Shown here piece after piece: positions 33,285 through 41,439 of a stretch of 64,000 nt of DNA. Source of the stretch: CAWELS01 sp964468205 (GTDB lineage: Bacteria > Acidobacteriota > Terriglobia > Bryobacterales > Bryobacteraceae); contig CAYXVG010000031.1 of NCBI GenBank assembly GCA_964468205.1, positions 16,386 through 80,385 on the forward strand, in the 5' to 3' direction. Position numbers and translations under genes: made by a program. The notes under the pieces are model-generated. The model made no database searches, was not told the DNA's origin, and saw only the letters and a program-made list of their open reading frames with translations. The stretch's first letter is position 1; every line of letters starts with the position of its first letter.

Positions 33285-35642
33285 ATGAAGTTCTCATACA
33301 ACTGGATTTCCGAACTTGTCGAAGACGTGGATATCAATCCGAAGGAGCTCGGCGATCTCATCACGATGAAGACCGCCGAGTGCGAGGGCGTGGAGCCCTA
33401 CGGCGCGTTTCTCGACCAGGTCTGCGCGGCACGCTTGACGGCAGTGGAGCCGGTGCCGGATTCGAAGCTCGTCAAGGCCACGGCTGACACGGGACGTTAC
33501 GGCATAAGATCCGTGGTCTGCGGCGCGCCGAACTGCCGGGTTGGAATGACCACCGCCTATGCTCCCCCTGGCGTGGTACTAGAGGGCAATGAGATCCGCC
33601 CAGCCGAGATTCACGGAGTCTTGAGCGACGGCATGCTCGCTTCCGGGGCGGAGTTGGGCATCAACGGCGACGCCGGTGGCATCCTGGAGTTTGCCGCGGC
33701 TCCCGGCGAGCCGGTCCCGGGCTGCGCACCCGACTGGATCCTCGAAATCGACAACAAGTCCATCACCCACCGACCGGACCTTTGGGGCCATTTCGGAATG
33801 GCCAGAGAGGTGGCGGCCATCCTTGGCAAGGCGCTGCGCGATCCGGTGAGCATGAAGGCCCTGCCGGAAGGGGAGGCGGACATCGAGGTCGATAGCGAAG
33901 ACTTCGACCTATGCCCTAGGTACTCGGCCCTGACCTTCGAGAACGCTCGCTCCCTGGCCTCGCCGCTATGGATGCAGTACCGGCTGGAAGCCATTGGCCT
34001 GAACGCTATCAGCAACATGGTGGACGTCACCAATTACGTGCTCAGCGAGATCGCTCAGCCAATGCACGCGTTCGACCAGGAAACCCTCACTGGAAACCGC
34101 ATCTATGCCGGCCCGGGCAAAGACGGGAGCTTCCTCACGGCGTTGAACGGAGAAACCTACAGGCTCACGCCCGCCGATTGCGTCATCTACGACGGCCGCG
34201 GCCCGGTGGCGATCGGCGGCGTAATGGGCGGCCTGGATACCAGGGTCATCGATACAACGTCGCGTCTGGTGCTCGAGAGCGCCAACTTCCACGCTTCCTC
34301 GATCCGGAAAACCTCCAGCCGCCTGAAGCTGCGAACCGACGCCTCCATGCGATTCGAGAAGGCGCAGGACCCGCTTAACACTGTGCGCGGCCTCGCCCGC
34401 GCCGTGGAACTCTTCAACGAAGTTTGTCCGGGTATCCGCGTCGTCGGCGGCGTCGCTGACGCGATGCGGGAGATTCCCCCACCGCCGCAGATCGCCCTCC
34501 ACATGGAGTGGCTCTCGCGCAAACTGGGCAAGCAGGTCAGCCGCGCCGAGGCCACGCGCATTCTCGAAGCGCTGTCCTTTCGAGTCGCCGACGTTGCGCC
34601 CAAGACGATCGCGGTAACCGTACCAAGCTGGCGCGCAACCCGCGACGTTTCCATCAAGGACGATCTGGTGGAAGAAGTCGGACGGATGATCGGCTATGGC
34701 GAGATTCCAATGCAGGCCCCGCTCATCCCGTCCAGCGTGCCGCCGGCCAACGCGGAGCGCCAATTCCACCATGACATCCGGGCGATCGCCTGCCAGCAGG
34801 GCTTCACCGAGGTCTACAACTACTCCTTCGTCAATGAGGAACTGATCGCTGAATTCGGATTGAAACCGGAAGACCACGTGCGGGTTCTGAACCCCATCGC
34901 CGTTGACCAAAGCCTTCTGCGGACAAGCCTGCTCCCCGGAATCCTTCGCAACATCCGTAGCAACGCGAGGCACTTCGATTCGTTTCGCATCTTCGAGATC
35001 GGCTACGAGATCCACAAATCCGGTCAGAACGGCGAAGAAGGCCTACCGGCCGCGCTGCCCCGCGAAGTGGACCATCTCGTGGCCGCCCTTTTTTCCAACG
35101 GCGGCGATGGAGCAGAGGAGCTTTTCGAAGTGAAACGACTCGCCGAGTGCCTGGTTCCCGGTTGCGGGATAAGTCCGTCCGAGCCATCTCCTTATGAGCA
35201 CCCGCAGCGTGTGTACAGCGTGCTTTGGCGCGGGGAGTACGTGGGCCGCATTCTCGAACTGCATCCGAACCTGATCGATGGGCGGGCCGCCCTGCTTGAC
35301 CTGAATCTGGACACGATTCAGACGCTCGGCCCCACCCCGGTCAAATACCGGCCGATTCCAAAATACCCTGCCAGCGCCTTCGATCTCTCGGTGGTCGCCG
35401 GAACCCGCGAACCATCCGGCTCGGTTCAACAGCGACTGTCTAACCTGGCCGGGCCAACCCTGGAAAGCATCGAGTTCCTTCGTGTCTACAGCGGTTCGCA
35501 GTTGCCGGGGGACAAGAAATCCCTGTCCTACCGGCTGACGCTCCGGGCCCGTGACCATACGCTCTCGGCCGGTGAGGTCGCCGCCATACGCAAGCGGCTG
35601 ATAGACGGGATGCAGGCTGCCGGCTACGAACTGCGAGTGTAG
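33285..35642 (+). CDS. pheT: Phenylalanyl-tRNA synthetase beta subunit
   Basis: 785-residue beta subunit. Domains in order: B1 with the N-terminal 'MKFSYNWISELV', EMAP-like tRNA-binding fold (about 40-150), B3/B4 editing domain ('ISNMVDVTNYVLSEIAQPMHAFD', 'IGGVMGG', 'SSRLKLRTDASMRFEK'), B5, the catalytic-like core ('FTEVYNYSFVNEE', 'LRTSLLPGILRNIRSNARHF'), and a C-terminal anticodon-binding ferredoxin fold ending 'YELRV'. Editing residues look intact. The length is in the bacterial range of 780-800. It is probably one transcript with pheS. Confidence 0.97.
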   Translation: MKFSYNWISELVEDVDINPKELGDLITMKTAECEGVEPYGAFLDQVCAARLTAVEPVPDSKLVKATADTGRYGIRSVVCGAPNCRVGMTTAYAPPGVVLEGNEIRPAEIHGVLSDGMLASGAELGINGDAGGILEFAAAPGEPVPGCAPDWILEIDNKSITHRPDLWGHFGMAREVAAILGKALRDPVSMKALPEGEADIEVDSEDFDLCPRYSALTFENARSLASPLWMQYRLEAIGLNAISNMVDVTNYVLSEIAQPMHAFDQETLTGNRIYAGPGKDGSFLTALNGETYRLTPADCVIYDGRGPVAIGGVMGGLDTRVIDTTSRLVLESANFHASSIRKTSSRLKLRTDASMRFEKAQDPLNTVRGLARAVELFNEVCPGIRVVGGVADAMREIPPPPQIALHMEWLSRKLGKQVSRAEATRILEALSFRVADVAPKTIAVTVPSWRATRDVSIKDDLVEEVGRMIGYGEIPMQAPLIPSSVPPANAERQFHHDIRAIACQQGFTEVYNYSFVNEELIAEFGLKPEDHVRVLNPIAVDQSLLRTSLLPGILRNIRSNARHFDSFRIFEIGYEIHKSGQNGEEGLPAALPREVDHLVAALFSNGGDGAEELFEVKRLAECLVPGCGISPSEPSPYEHPQRVYSVLWRGEYVGRILELHPNLIDGRAALLDLNLDTIQTLGPTPVKYRPIPKYPASAFDLSVVAGTREPSGSVQQRLSNLAGPTLESIEFLRVYSGSQLPGDKKSLSYRLTLRARDHTLSAGEVAAIRKRLIDGMQAAGYELRV

Positions 35643-35699
35643 AGAATCATTAGATCCTCCCCTGCGCGATTCGCATTTATCGAGGCAGGAGGTAGATCA

Positions 35700-35870
35700 A
35701 TGGACGAACACATGGAGCGGAAACGCAACGTCGGGATGAAGTGGATACGAGGCGAGAGCGGAGCGTCGTACCTCTGCTCGCTGGAGGCCATCCAGCATCT
35801 GAAGAACCCCTCTGAGGCGGATCTACAACGGTACTGTGTCGACGAGTCCCACAACCCGCAGAACGATTAA
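35700..35870 (+). CDS. Small hypothetical protein of 56 residues
   Basis: A complete small gene: AGGAGG lies seven bases before ATG 35700, and it stops with TAA at 35868-35870. The protein is charged and soluble ('KRNVGMKWIRGESGASYLCSL', then 'LQRYCVDESHNP') and has two Cys. The pattern 'W-I-R-G..G..YLC' followed by a second Cys and acidic tail looks like a tiny zinc- or partner-binding protein; function unknown. It follows pheT by 57 bases and is bounded by a strong hairpin, so it may be cotranscribed with pheST. Confidence 0.7.
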   Translation: MDEHMERKRNVGMKWIRGESGASYLCSLEAIQHLKNPSEADLQRYCVDESHNPQND

Positions 35871-35878
35871 CCGGAGCT

Positions 35879-35905
35879 TAGCCCGCGGCTGGCATCCGCG
35901 GGCTA
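35879..35905. terminator. Perfect 10-bp hairpin between convergent genes
   Basis: TAGCCCGCGG, seven-base loop, CCGCGGGCTA, directly after the small gene and just before the 3' end of xseA on the other strand. No T-run follows on either strand, so it may act as a bidirectional, factor-assisted terminator, or it may be a copy of a dispersed palindrome. Confidence 0.5.
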
Positions 35906-35909
35906 CAGC

Positions 35910-37268
35910 CTACCTTTCCACTCGATCTTCAACACGAACCTGAAGTCTTCCCTCTGCGAGTCGCACTCTCAAAGTAGTCCCCAAAGGAGCCTCCTTGGCG
36001 GCGCGAATTGCCCTTCCCTGTTCGTTTTGCACAATTGCATATCCTCTGCTCAAAACCGCCAGCGGGCTCAACTGCCGTAACTGAGCTCTGAGGTCCTCCA
36101 AACGCCTCCGGGCAATCGAAATGATGTGTTTCATGTGCTCGATGCTCTGCCGTTCGGCACCCTCAAGACGGCGGCTGGCGAGGGAGAGGCGCAATCGGAT
36201 ATCTTGTCGCCTGAGCAATCCTTCCACCTCGTGGAGTTCCCAGCGCGCCCGCGCCAGCAGGCCTCGCATCTCGTCCCGCAGCCGGAACCCGAAATCGTCC
36301 ACTTGCTGCTGGCCCTGTCCGATCATCCTCCGCAACAGGCTCAAAGCGCGATCCGTCCCCCGCTCATAGAGCCTCGACTGCGCCGCGGAGAGCCGGATGC
36401 GCATCTGCTGTGCAAGACGTCCCCGGAAACTGCGAAGACGGTCGAGGAGTTCCCGCCGTTCGGGAACGGCGATCTCAGCGGCCGCCGACGGCGTGGGAGC
36501 CCTCACATCAGCCACGAAATCGGCAATTGTGAAGTCCGTCTCATGCCCCACGGCGGCAATCACGGGAACGGGGCAGGCGGCAATGGCCCGAACCACGGAT
36601 TCTTCGTTGAACGTCCAAAGGTCTTCGAGCGATCCGCCGCCTCTCCCGACGATGAGCAACTCCGGCCAGCCGGAGCCGCCAAGCATCCGGATCGCCTCCA
36701 CCACTTCGGCCGCCGAGCCCTCGCCCTGCACCCTGGCCGGACACAGGCGGATGTGCACTCCCGGCGACCGCCGGCTGAGCACATGCACGAGATCGCGAAC
36801 GGCCGCGCCGGAGGGCGAGGTGACGATTCCGATCCGCTGCGGATACGGTGGAAGCGCTCGTTTGCGTTCTGTTTCGAACAACCCCTCCGCCTTCAACCGT
36901 TGCTTGAGCTGTTCAAACGCAAGTTGCAGTGCTCCATAGCCTTGCGGCTCCAGAGTCTCGACTATCAATTGATACTGGCCCCGCGGGGGATAGACTTCGA
37001 TTCGGCCGCGGGCGAGGACCGCGACGCCGTCCTGGGGCTGAAATTTCAACAACCTGGCGCTGCCCCGCCAGCAGGCACAACCAATTTGCGCTGTCTCGTC
37101 CTTCAAGGTGAAGTAGAGATGGCCGCTCGAAGCCCGCTTCAGGCCGGAGATCTCGCCGGCAATCCAGATGTCCCGGAAATCCTCGAGCACGTTCCGAATG
37201 GCTTGGGTGATTTCCGTGACCGTAAAGGTGCGCCGCTCGGGTTCCCAGTTGAGGCTAATCTGCTCCAA
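35910..37268 (-). CDS. xseA: Exodeoxyribonuclease VII large subunit
   Basis: 452-residue large subunit of the single-strand-specific exonuclease. The N-terminal OB fold reads 'WIAGEISGLKRASSGHLYFTLKDETAQI'. The catalytic domain contains 'RIGIVTSPSGAAVRDLVHVLSRR', 'LIVGRGGGSLEDLWTFNEE' and 'AVGHETDFTIADFVADVRAPTPSAAAE'. A long coiled coil (about 270-400) precedes the end 'LSRGYAIVQNEQG'. The start is TTG 37268 with AAGGAG five bases upstream; no ATG is available before the conserved start. The small subunit gene xseB is not next to it. Confidence 0.95.
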   Translation of the reverse strand: MEQISLNWEPERRTFTVTEITQAIRNVLEDFRDIWIAGEISGLKRASSGHLYFTLKDETAQIGCACWRGSARLLKFQPQDGVAVLARGRIEVYPPRGQYQLIVETLEPQGYGALQLAFEQLKQRLKAEGLFETERKRALPPYPQRIGIVTSPSGAAVRDLVHVLSRRSPGVHIRLCPARVQGEGSAAEVVEAIRMLGGSGWPELLIVGRGGGSLEDLWTFNEESVVRAIAACPVPVIAAVGHETDFTIADFVADVRAPTPSAAAEIAVPERRELLDRLRSFRGRLAQQMRIRLSAAQSRLYERGTDRALSLLRRMIGQGQQQVDDFGFRLRDEMRGLLARARWELHEVEGLLRRQDIRLRLSLASRRLEGAERQSIEHMKHIISIARRRLEDLRAQLRQLSPLAVLSRGYAIVQNEQGRAIRAAKEAPLGTTLRVRLAEGRLQVRVEDRVER

Positions 37269-37538
37269 ATCGACTCCTTACCCCTACAGGATGCGCTTAT
37301 GGCAGCTCCTAATCCCGCCCATAAGTTATTTCTATTGGACCGCTTAGGGGTTGTCACGATATTCTAACTCCTTACTGGGGTTGTGATGAAGCCGCCCCGG
37401 CGCCCGGGACCGGCCCGCTAAGCGGACTCCCTGAACGGCGCTTGTAGCAGTGGTTTACCCTCGCGGTCAGCCGGCGCGGCGCTTCCCAGGAGGCAGTCAA
37501 CTCGCTCCAGTAATTCAACAGCCGTCCATGGAGGATTA

Positions 37539-38948
37539 ATGAGTCCAAAAGAAGTATTGCTATTTGCCGAAAAAAACGGAGCGAAGCAGTTTGACCTTCG
37601 CTTTACCGACCTCCCCGGTCTCCTGCAGCACGTCTCCTATCCGATTAGCCAGTTGGAAGAAGATTCCTTTGAAGAAGGCTTCGGGTTTGACGGCTCGAGC
37701 ATCCGGGGCTGGCGCGCTATCAACGAGAGCGACATGCTCTTGATTCCGGATCCCGTCACCGCCTTCATAGATCCGTTTGGCAAGATTCCGACATTGGTGA
37801 TGTTGTGCGGTATCGTTGACCCCATCACGCGCCAGCATTACGAGCGTGACCCACGCTGGATAGCAAGGAAGGCCGAGAAATTCCTCCAGTCCACCGGAAT
37901 CGGCGACACCGCGTTCTTTGGCGCCGAGGCGGAATTCTTTATCTTTGACAATATCCGGTTCGATCAGAACGAGCATTGCGGCTACTATTTCGTCGACGCT
38001 GAGGAGGGCCGCTGGAATTCCGGCCGCGAGGCGAACAATCTCGGTTATCGGCCGCGGTACAAAGAAGGTTACTTCCCCACCCCGCCGACCGATCATTATC
38101 AGGACCTGCGCAGCGAGATGGTGCAGATGATGGTGGATATCGGCCTGAACATCGAGTGCCACCACCATGAGGTCGCCACCGGCGGCCAGGCCGAGATTGA
38201 CCAAAAATTCGACACGCTGGTTAAGTCCGCCGACAACATGATGCTGTACAAGTACATCATCCGGAACGTGGCCTACAACGCGGGAAAAACCGTTACTTTC
38301 ATGCCGAAGCCCATCTTCCAGGACAACGGTAGCGGCATGCACACGCACCAATCCATCTGGAAAGAAGGCAAACCGCTTTTCGCCGGCGACGGCTATGCAG
38401 GGCTGAGCGAAATCGCCATGCACTACATGGGAGGCTTGCTCAAGCACGCCCGCGCGCTCTCGGCCATCATTGCTCCGACGACCAACAGCTACAAGCGATT
38501 AGTACCGGGCTTCGAGGCTCCTGTGAATTTGGCCTACAGCCGCCGCAACCGCTCCGCGGCCATCCGCATTCCGATGTACTCGTCCAGTCCGAAGGCGAAG
38601 CGCGTCGAGTTCCGCCCGCCGGATCCTTCCTGCAATCCTTATCTGGCATTCTCGGCGATGATGATGGCTGGGCTCGACGGCATTCTCAACAAGATCGATC
38701 CCGGTGAAGCCCTGGATAAGGACATCTACGATCTCAGCCCGGAAGAGCTCGGCGCGGTGCCATCGATGCCGGCATCCCTGGACGAGGCGCTCGAATGTCT
38801 CGAGGAAGATCACGAGTTCCTCACCAAGGGGGACGTTTTCACTGCGGAGTTGATCGAGAGCTACGTCAGCTACAAGCGGACCGCCGAAGCAACCGCGGTG
38901 CGTCTTCGGCCACATCCCTACGAGTTTGCGCTCTATTACGATATTTAG
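37539..38948 (+). CDS. glnA: Glutamine synthetase type I
   Basis: 469-residue enzyme that makes glutamine from glutamate, ammonia and ATP. GSI signatures are present: 'GFGFDGSSIRGW', 'FFGAEAEFFIFD', 'IECHHHEVATGGQAEID', 'FMPKPIFQDNGSGMHTHQS', 'RNRSAAIRIP' and the final 'RPHPYEFALYYDI'. The adenylylation Tyr is kept at residue 397 (DKDIYDLSPEE), the same number as in E. coli, and glnE lies downstream, so activity is probably controlled by adenylylation. GGAGG precedes ATG 37539. The 270-base upstream region must hold the promoter; I found no clear NtrC/sigma-54 site. Confidence 0.97.
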   Translation: MSPKEVLLFAEKNGAKQFDLRFTDLPGLLQHVSYPISQLEEDSFEEGFGFDGSSIRGWRAINESDMLLIPDPVTAFIDPFGKIPTLVMLCGIVDPITRQHYERDPRWIARKAEKFLQSTGIGDTAFFGAEAEFFIFDNIRFDQNEHCGYYFVDAEEGRWNSGREANNLGYRPRYKEGYFPTPPTDHYQDLRSEMVQMMVDIGLNIECHHHEVATGGQAEIDQKFDTLVKSADNMMLYKYIIRNVAYNAGKTVTFMPKPIFQDNGSGMHTHQSIWKEGKPLFAGDGYAGLSEIAMHYMGGLLKHARALSAIIAPTTNSYKRLVPGFEAPVNLAYSRRNRSAAIRIPMYSSSPKAKRVEFRPPDPSCNPYLAFSAMMMAGLDGILNKIDPGEALDKDIYDLSPEELGAVPSMPASLDEALECLEEDHEFLTKGDVFTAELIESYVSYKRTAEATAVRLRPHPYEFALYYDI

Positions 38949-39013
38949 GACTCTGGGAGCTCGCAACAAGAGGTCAAGTCCGTAGCTGTAAACATAGTCT
39001 TTGATGATTGCAG

Positions 39014-39050
39014 TGAGCCGTCTCTCCCGCATGGGGGAGACGGCTCATTT
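39014..39050 (+). terminator. Terminator of glnA
   Basis: TGAGCCGTCTCTCCC, four-base loop, GGGGGAGACGGCTCA: about 14 pairs with one mismatch, followed by a short TTTG stretch. It separates glnA from the MOSC gene. Confidence 0.75.
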
Positions 39051-39064
39051 GCTATGTTGAGAAG

Positions 39065-39559
39065 ATGGTCGGTACGGTCCTCAATGTGAACATATCTCCG
39101 GGAGGATTGCCGAAGCGGCCGGTTGTCGAGGCCCACATCGGGCCCCTCGGGATTGAGGGCGACGCGGTGGCTCATCCTACGATCCACGGAGGACCGCAAC
39201 AGGCGATTCTCATTCTGACCGCCGATTCCTTAGAAGTGCTAAAGTCGCTGGGCTTCGAACTCTATCCCGGAGCGCTCGGCGAAAACCTGACGGTGGAAGG
39301 CCTGGACCGGCGGAAAATCCGTCCCGGCCAACGCTACCGCGCCGGCGACGCCATCCTGGAGATTACGAGACTGCGGCAGCCCTGCAAAACGATCGGTGTC
39401 TACGGGCCGGGAATCCAGCAGGCTGTTTTTGACCAAAAGGCTAAAGGCGGTGACCCCACTTCGGAAAAATGGGGGCTGGCCGGGTTTTACGCGGCCGTGA
39501 TCCAGCCGGGCCGGGTCAGCCAGAATGCACCCATCATGCTGCTGGGCCAATCAGCTTAG
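39065..39559 (+). CDS. MOSC domain protein
   Basis: 164-residue stand-alone MOSC (molybdenum cofactor sulfurase C-terminal) domain. It shows 'GIEGDAVAHPTIHGGPQQAILILTADSLEVL', 'YPGALGENLTVEGLD', and the conserved Cys in 'ITRLRQPCKTI'. Such proteins (YiiM/YuaD-like) bind molybdenum cofactor or carry reactive sulfur, and some reduce N-hydroxylated compounds. ATG 39065 follows a TATGTT box by a few bases; the leader would be very short. No molybdoenzyme is nearby. Confidence 0.9.
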   Translation: MVGTVLNVNISPGGLPKRPVVEAHIGPLGIEGDAVAHPTIHGGPQQAILILTADSLEVLKSLGFELYPGALGENLTVEGLDRRKIRPGQRYRAGDAILEITRLRQPCKTIGVYGPGIQQAVFDQKAKGGDPTSEKWGLAGFYAAVIQPGRVSQNAPIMLLGQSA

Positions 39560-39605
39560 CAGTCTTCGCCGGCGTTCGGCGAGCCCAATAGCAAGGAGTT
39601 TCTGA

Positions 39606-41366
39606 ATGCACGTTCGCCAGACCTTTCGGTTCGCCGCTTCCATCGCCGCCACAGCGTCTCTCATAGCACTGGGGCTCGTATTGATCGGCCTGTTCTGGAG
39701 GGTGGGCGAGAGCGGCGGCCAAGTTCGGGATACGGGGCTACTCTGGCTCCTCGCCCAGGTCCTGCACACAATGCCTGGGGGTTCCGAAGGACCGGTTGCC
39801 GATGCTCTGCATCGCTACTATTCGTTCGATGCCCAGCAGGGCTGGTGGAGCTTCCTCGCCGCCGCGCTGGCCGCAAACATGCTGGCCACCTGCGCGGGAT
39901 TGCTGCCTCTCGCCGCCCTCATCTCATGGGTTCGCGGGCGAAGAGAGTATCCCCGCCAGACGCCGGTAATCCGGCACGCCTCACTGATTGCCTTGCTGCT
40001 GGCTGTTGTGTCGCTCGGCTGGACTGCCGCTCGGGGGTCCGGCATGGCTTCAGGCTCCCCCGCGAGCCACCCGAACGTACTCCTCGTATCGATTGACACC
40101 TTGCGCGCCGACCACCTCTCCGCATACGGTTACGAACGCGAAACCAGTCCGAACATCGATGCCTTGGCCGCGGGGGGCGCACTGTTCACCCAAGCCATCT
40201 CGCCGTCATCGTGGACGCTGCCCACGCACGCGACGATGCTTACTGGCATCCCGCTCCCCCACCACGGCGTGAATAGCGACGAGGACCGGCTCAGCGCTTC
40301 GGTGGTGACGCTCGCGGAGGTGCTCGCCGAGGCCGGCTACCGAACAGCGGCGTTCGTCTCGGCCCCTTACCTGCATCCGCGATACGGATTCGATCAGGGA
40401 TTCGATCTCTATGACAACAGCGCTGAGGTGCACGATGACGCCCGGAATCTGGTCACCTCACCGGCGCTGGAGAAGCTCACCGTCGATTGGCTCAATCGCT
40501 GGATTCATACTGGCGGCGAACAACCGTTTTTCATCTTCCTTCACATGTGGGACCCTCACTGGAACTACATACCACCGAGTCCTTTTGACACGATGTTCGA
40601 TCCGGACTACGACGGAGATTTGGACGGCTCGAATTTCCTGGAGAGAATTGGTCCCACCCGCGACTCCAAACTTTCCGCGCGCGATCTCGAACACCTGCTG
40701 GCACTTTACGACGGAGAAATCCGCTTCACCGATCACCACCTCGGACGCATCATCGCGCGCATCGAGGAATGGGGCCAACTCGACAACACAATCATTCTCG
40801 TCACCGCCGATCACGGCGAGGAATTCTTCGATCATGGCCGCGTCGGCCACGCAATGACTCTCTACGACGAGTCCGTGCAGATTCCCCTGATTATTCACTA
40901 TCCCCCAAAAGTGCCTCCGGGAACGGTGGTCAACGAACAGGTTCGCACAAGAGACGTTCCGGCGACCCTTCTCTCCCTGGCCGGCATCAGCGTTCCGGAC
41001 TACTTCGGCCTGCCGGCGGACACGCCGGAATTTCGCGCTATGGATCTCTCACCCTGGATCGAGGGGCGCCCCCGATTGCCGAAGCTTCCGGCTTACGGAG
41101 ACCTGAGAGGGAACATTCATTCTCTGCGGACGGAAACGCGCAAGTTTATTTACGAAGGCGCGTTCGATTACCCGCAATACTTTGACCTCACCACGGATCC
41201 GGAGGAGCAAAACAACCTCGCTCGAAGGGGCAGCAAGCGCGTGAAGACACTGCGGCAAAGCTTGCGATTGTTTGCGGAAGCGGAGGTGGGGCCGAGGCCC
41301 GCCGAACGGACCGAACCGGACCGGAAGCACCTTGAACGCCTGCGGAGTCTTGGCTACATCAACTGA
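39606..41366 (+). CDS. Membrane-bound sulfatase-like hydrolase (Thr nucleophile type)
   Basis: 586-residue member of the alkaline phosphatase superfamily. Three membrane helices occupy about 10-140, and the catalytic domain lies outside. Metal residues are in 'LVSIDTLRADHLSAYG' and 'LVTADHGEEFFDHG'. The nucleophile region reads 'SSWTLPTHATMLTG': there is no Cys/Ser-x-Pro-x-Arg, so formylglycine cannot form, and Thr204 is the likely nucleophile, as in phosphoglycerol/phosphoethanolamine transferases. So despite the sulfatase-like fold, it may cleave or transfer phosphoryl groups rather than sulfate. ATG 39606 has AAGGAG eight bases upstream. It sits between the MOSC gene and glnE without obvious connection. 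Confidence 0.85.
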   Translation: MHVRQTFRFAASIAATASLIALGLVLIGLFWRVGESGGQVRDTGLLWLLAQVLHTMPGGSEGPVADALHRYYSFDAQQGWWSFLAAALAANMLATCAGLLPLAALISWVRGRREYPRQTPVIRHASLIALLLAVVSLGWTAARGSGMASGSPASHPNVLLVSIDTLRADHLSAYGYERETSPNIDALAAGGALFTQAISPSSWTLPTHATMLTGIPLPHHGVNSDEDRLSASVVTLAEVLAEAGYRTAAFVSAPYLHPRYGFDQGFDLYDNSAEVHDDARNLVTSPALEKLTVDWLNRWIHTGGEQPFFIFLHMWDPHWNYIPPSPFDTMFDPDYDGDLDGSNFLERIGPTRDSKLSARDLEHLLALYDGEIRFTDHHLGRIIARIEEWGQLDNTIILVTADHGEEFFDHGRVGHAMTLYDESVQIPLIIHYPPKVPPGTVVNEQVRTRDVPATLLSLAGISVPDYFGLPADTPEFRAMDLSPWIEGRPRLPKLPAYGDLRGNIHSLRTETRKFIYEGAFDYPQYFDLTTDPEEQNNLARRGSKRVKTLRQSLRLFAEAEVGPRPAERTEPDRKHLERLRSLGYIN

Positions 41367-41439
41367 CTCCGGATGGAGGCCGCCAGGCTTTCTGCTGTGG
41401 GATAATCTCGACTGACGAGACAAGCCGTTAGGGATATCC

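Noticed and set aside
33966..35015. Long minus-strand open frame opposite pheT
   Set aside because: Shadow of the conserved PheT coding sequence; no homology or start signals.
36126..37367. Plus-strand open frame opposite xseA
   Set aside because: XseA motifs are on the minus strand; this frame has no domain.
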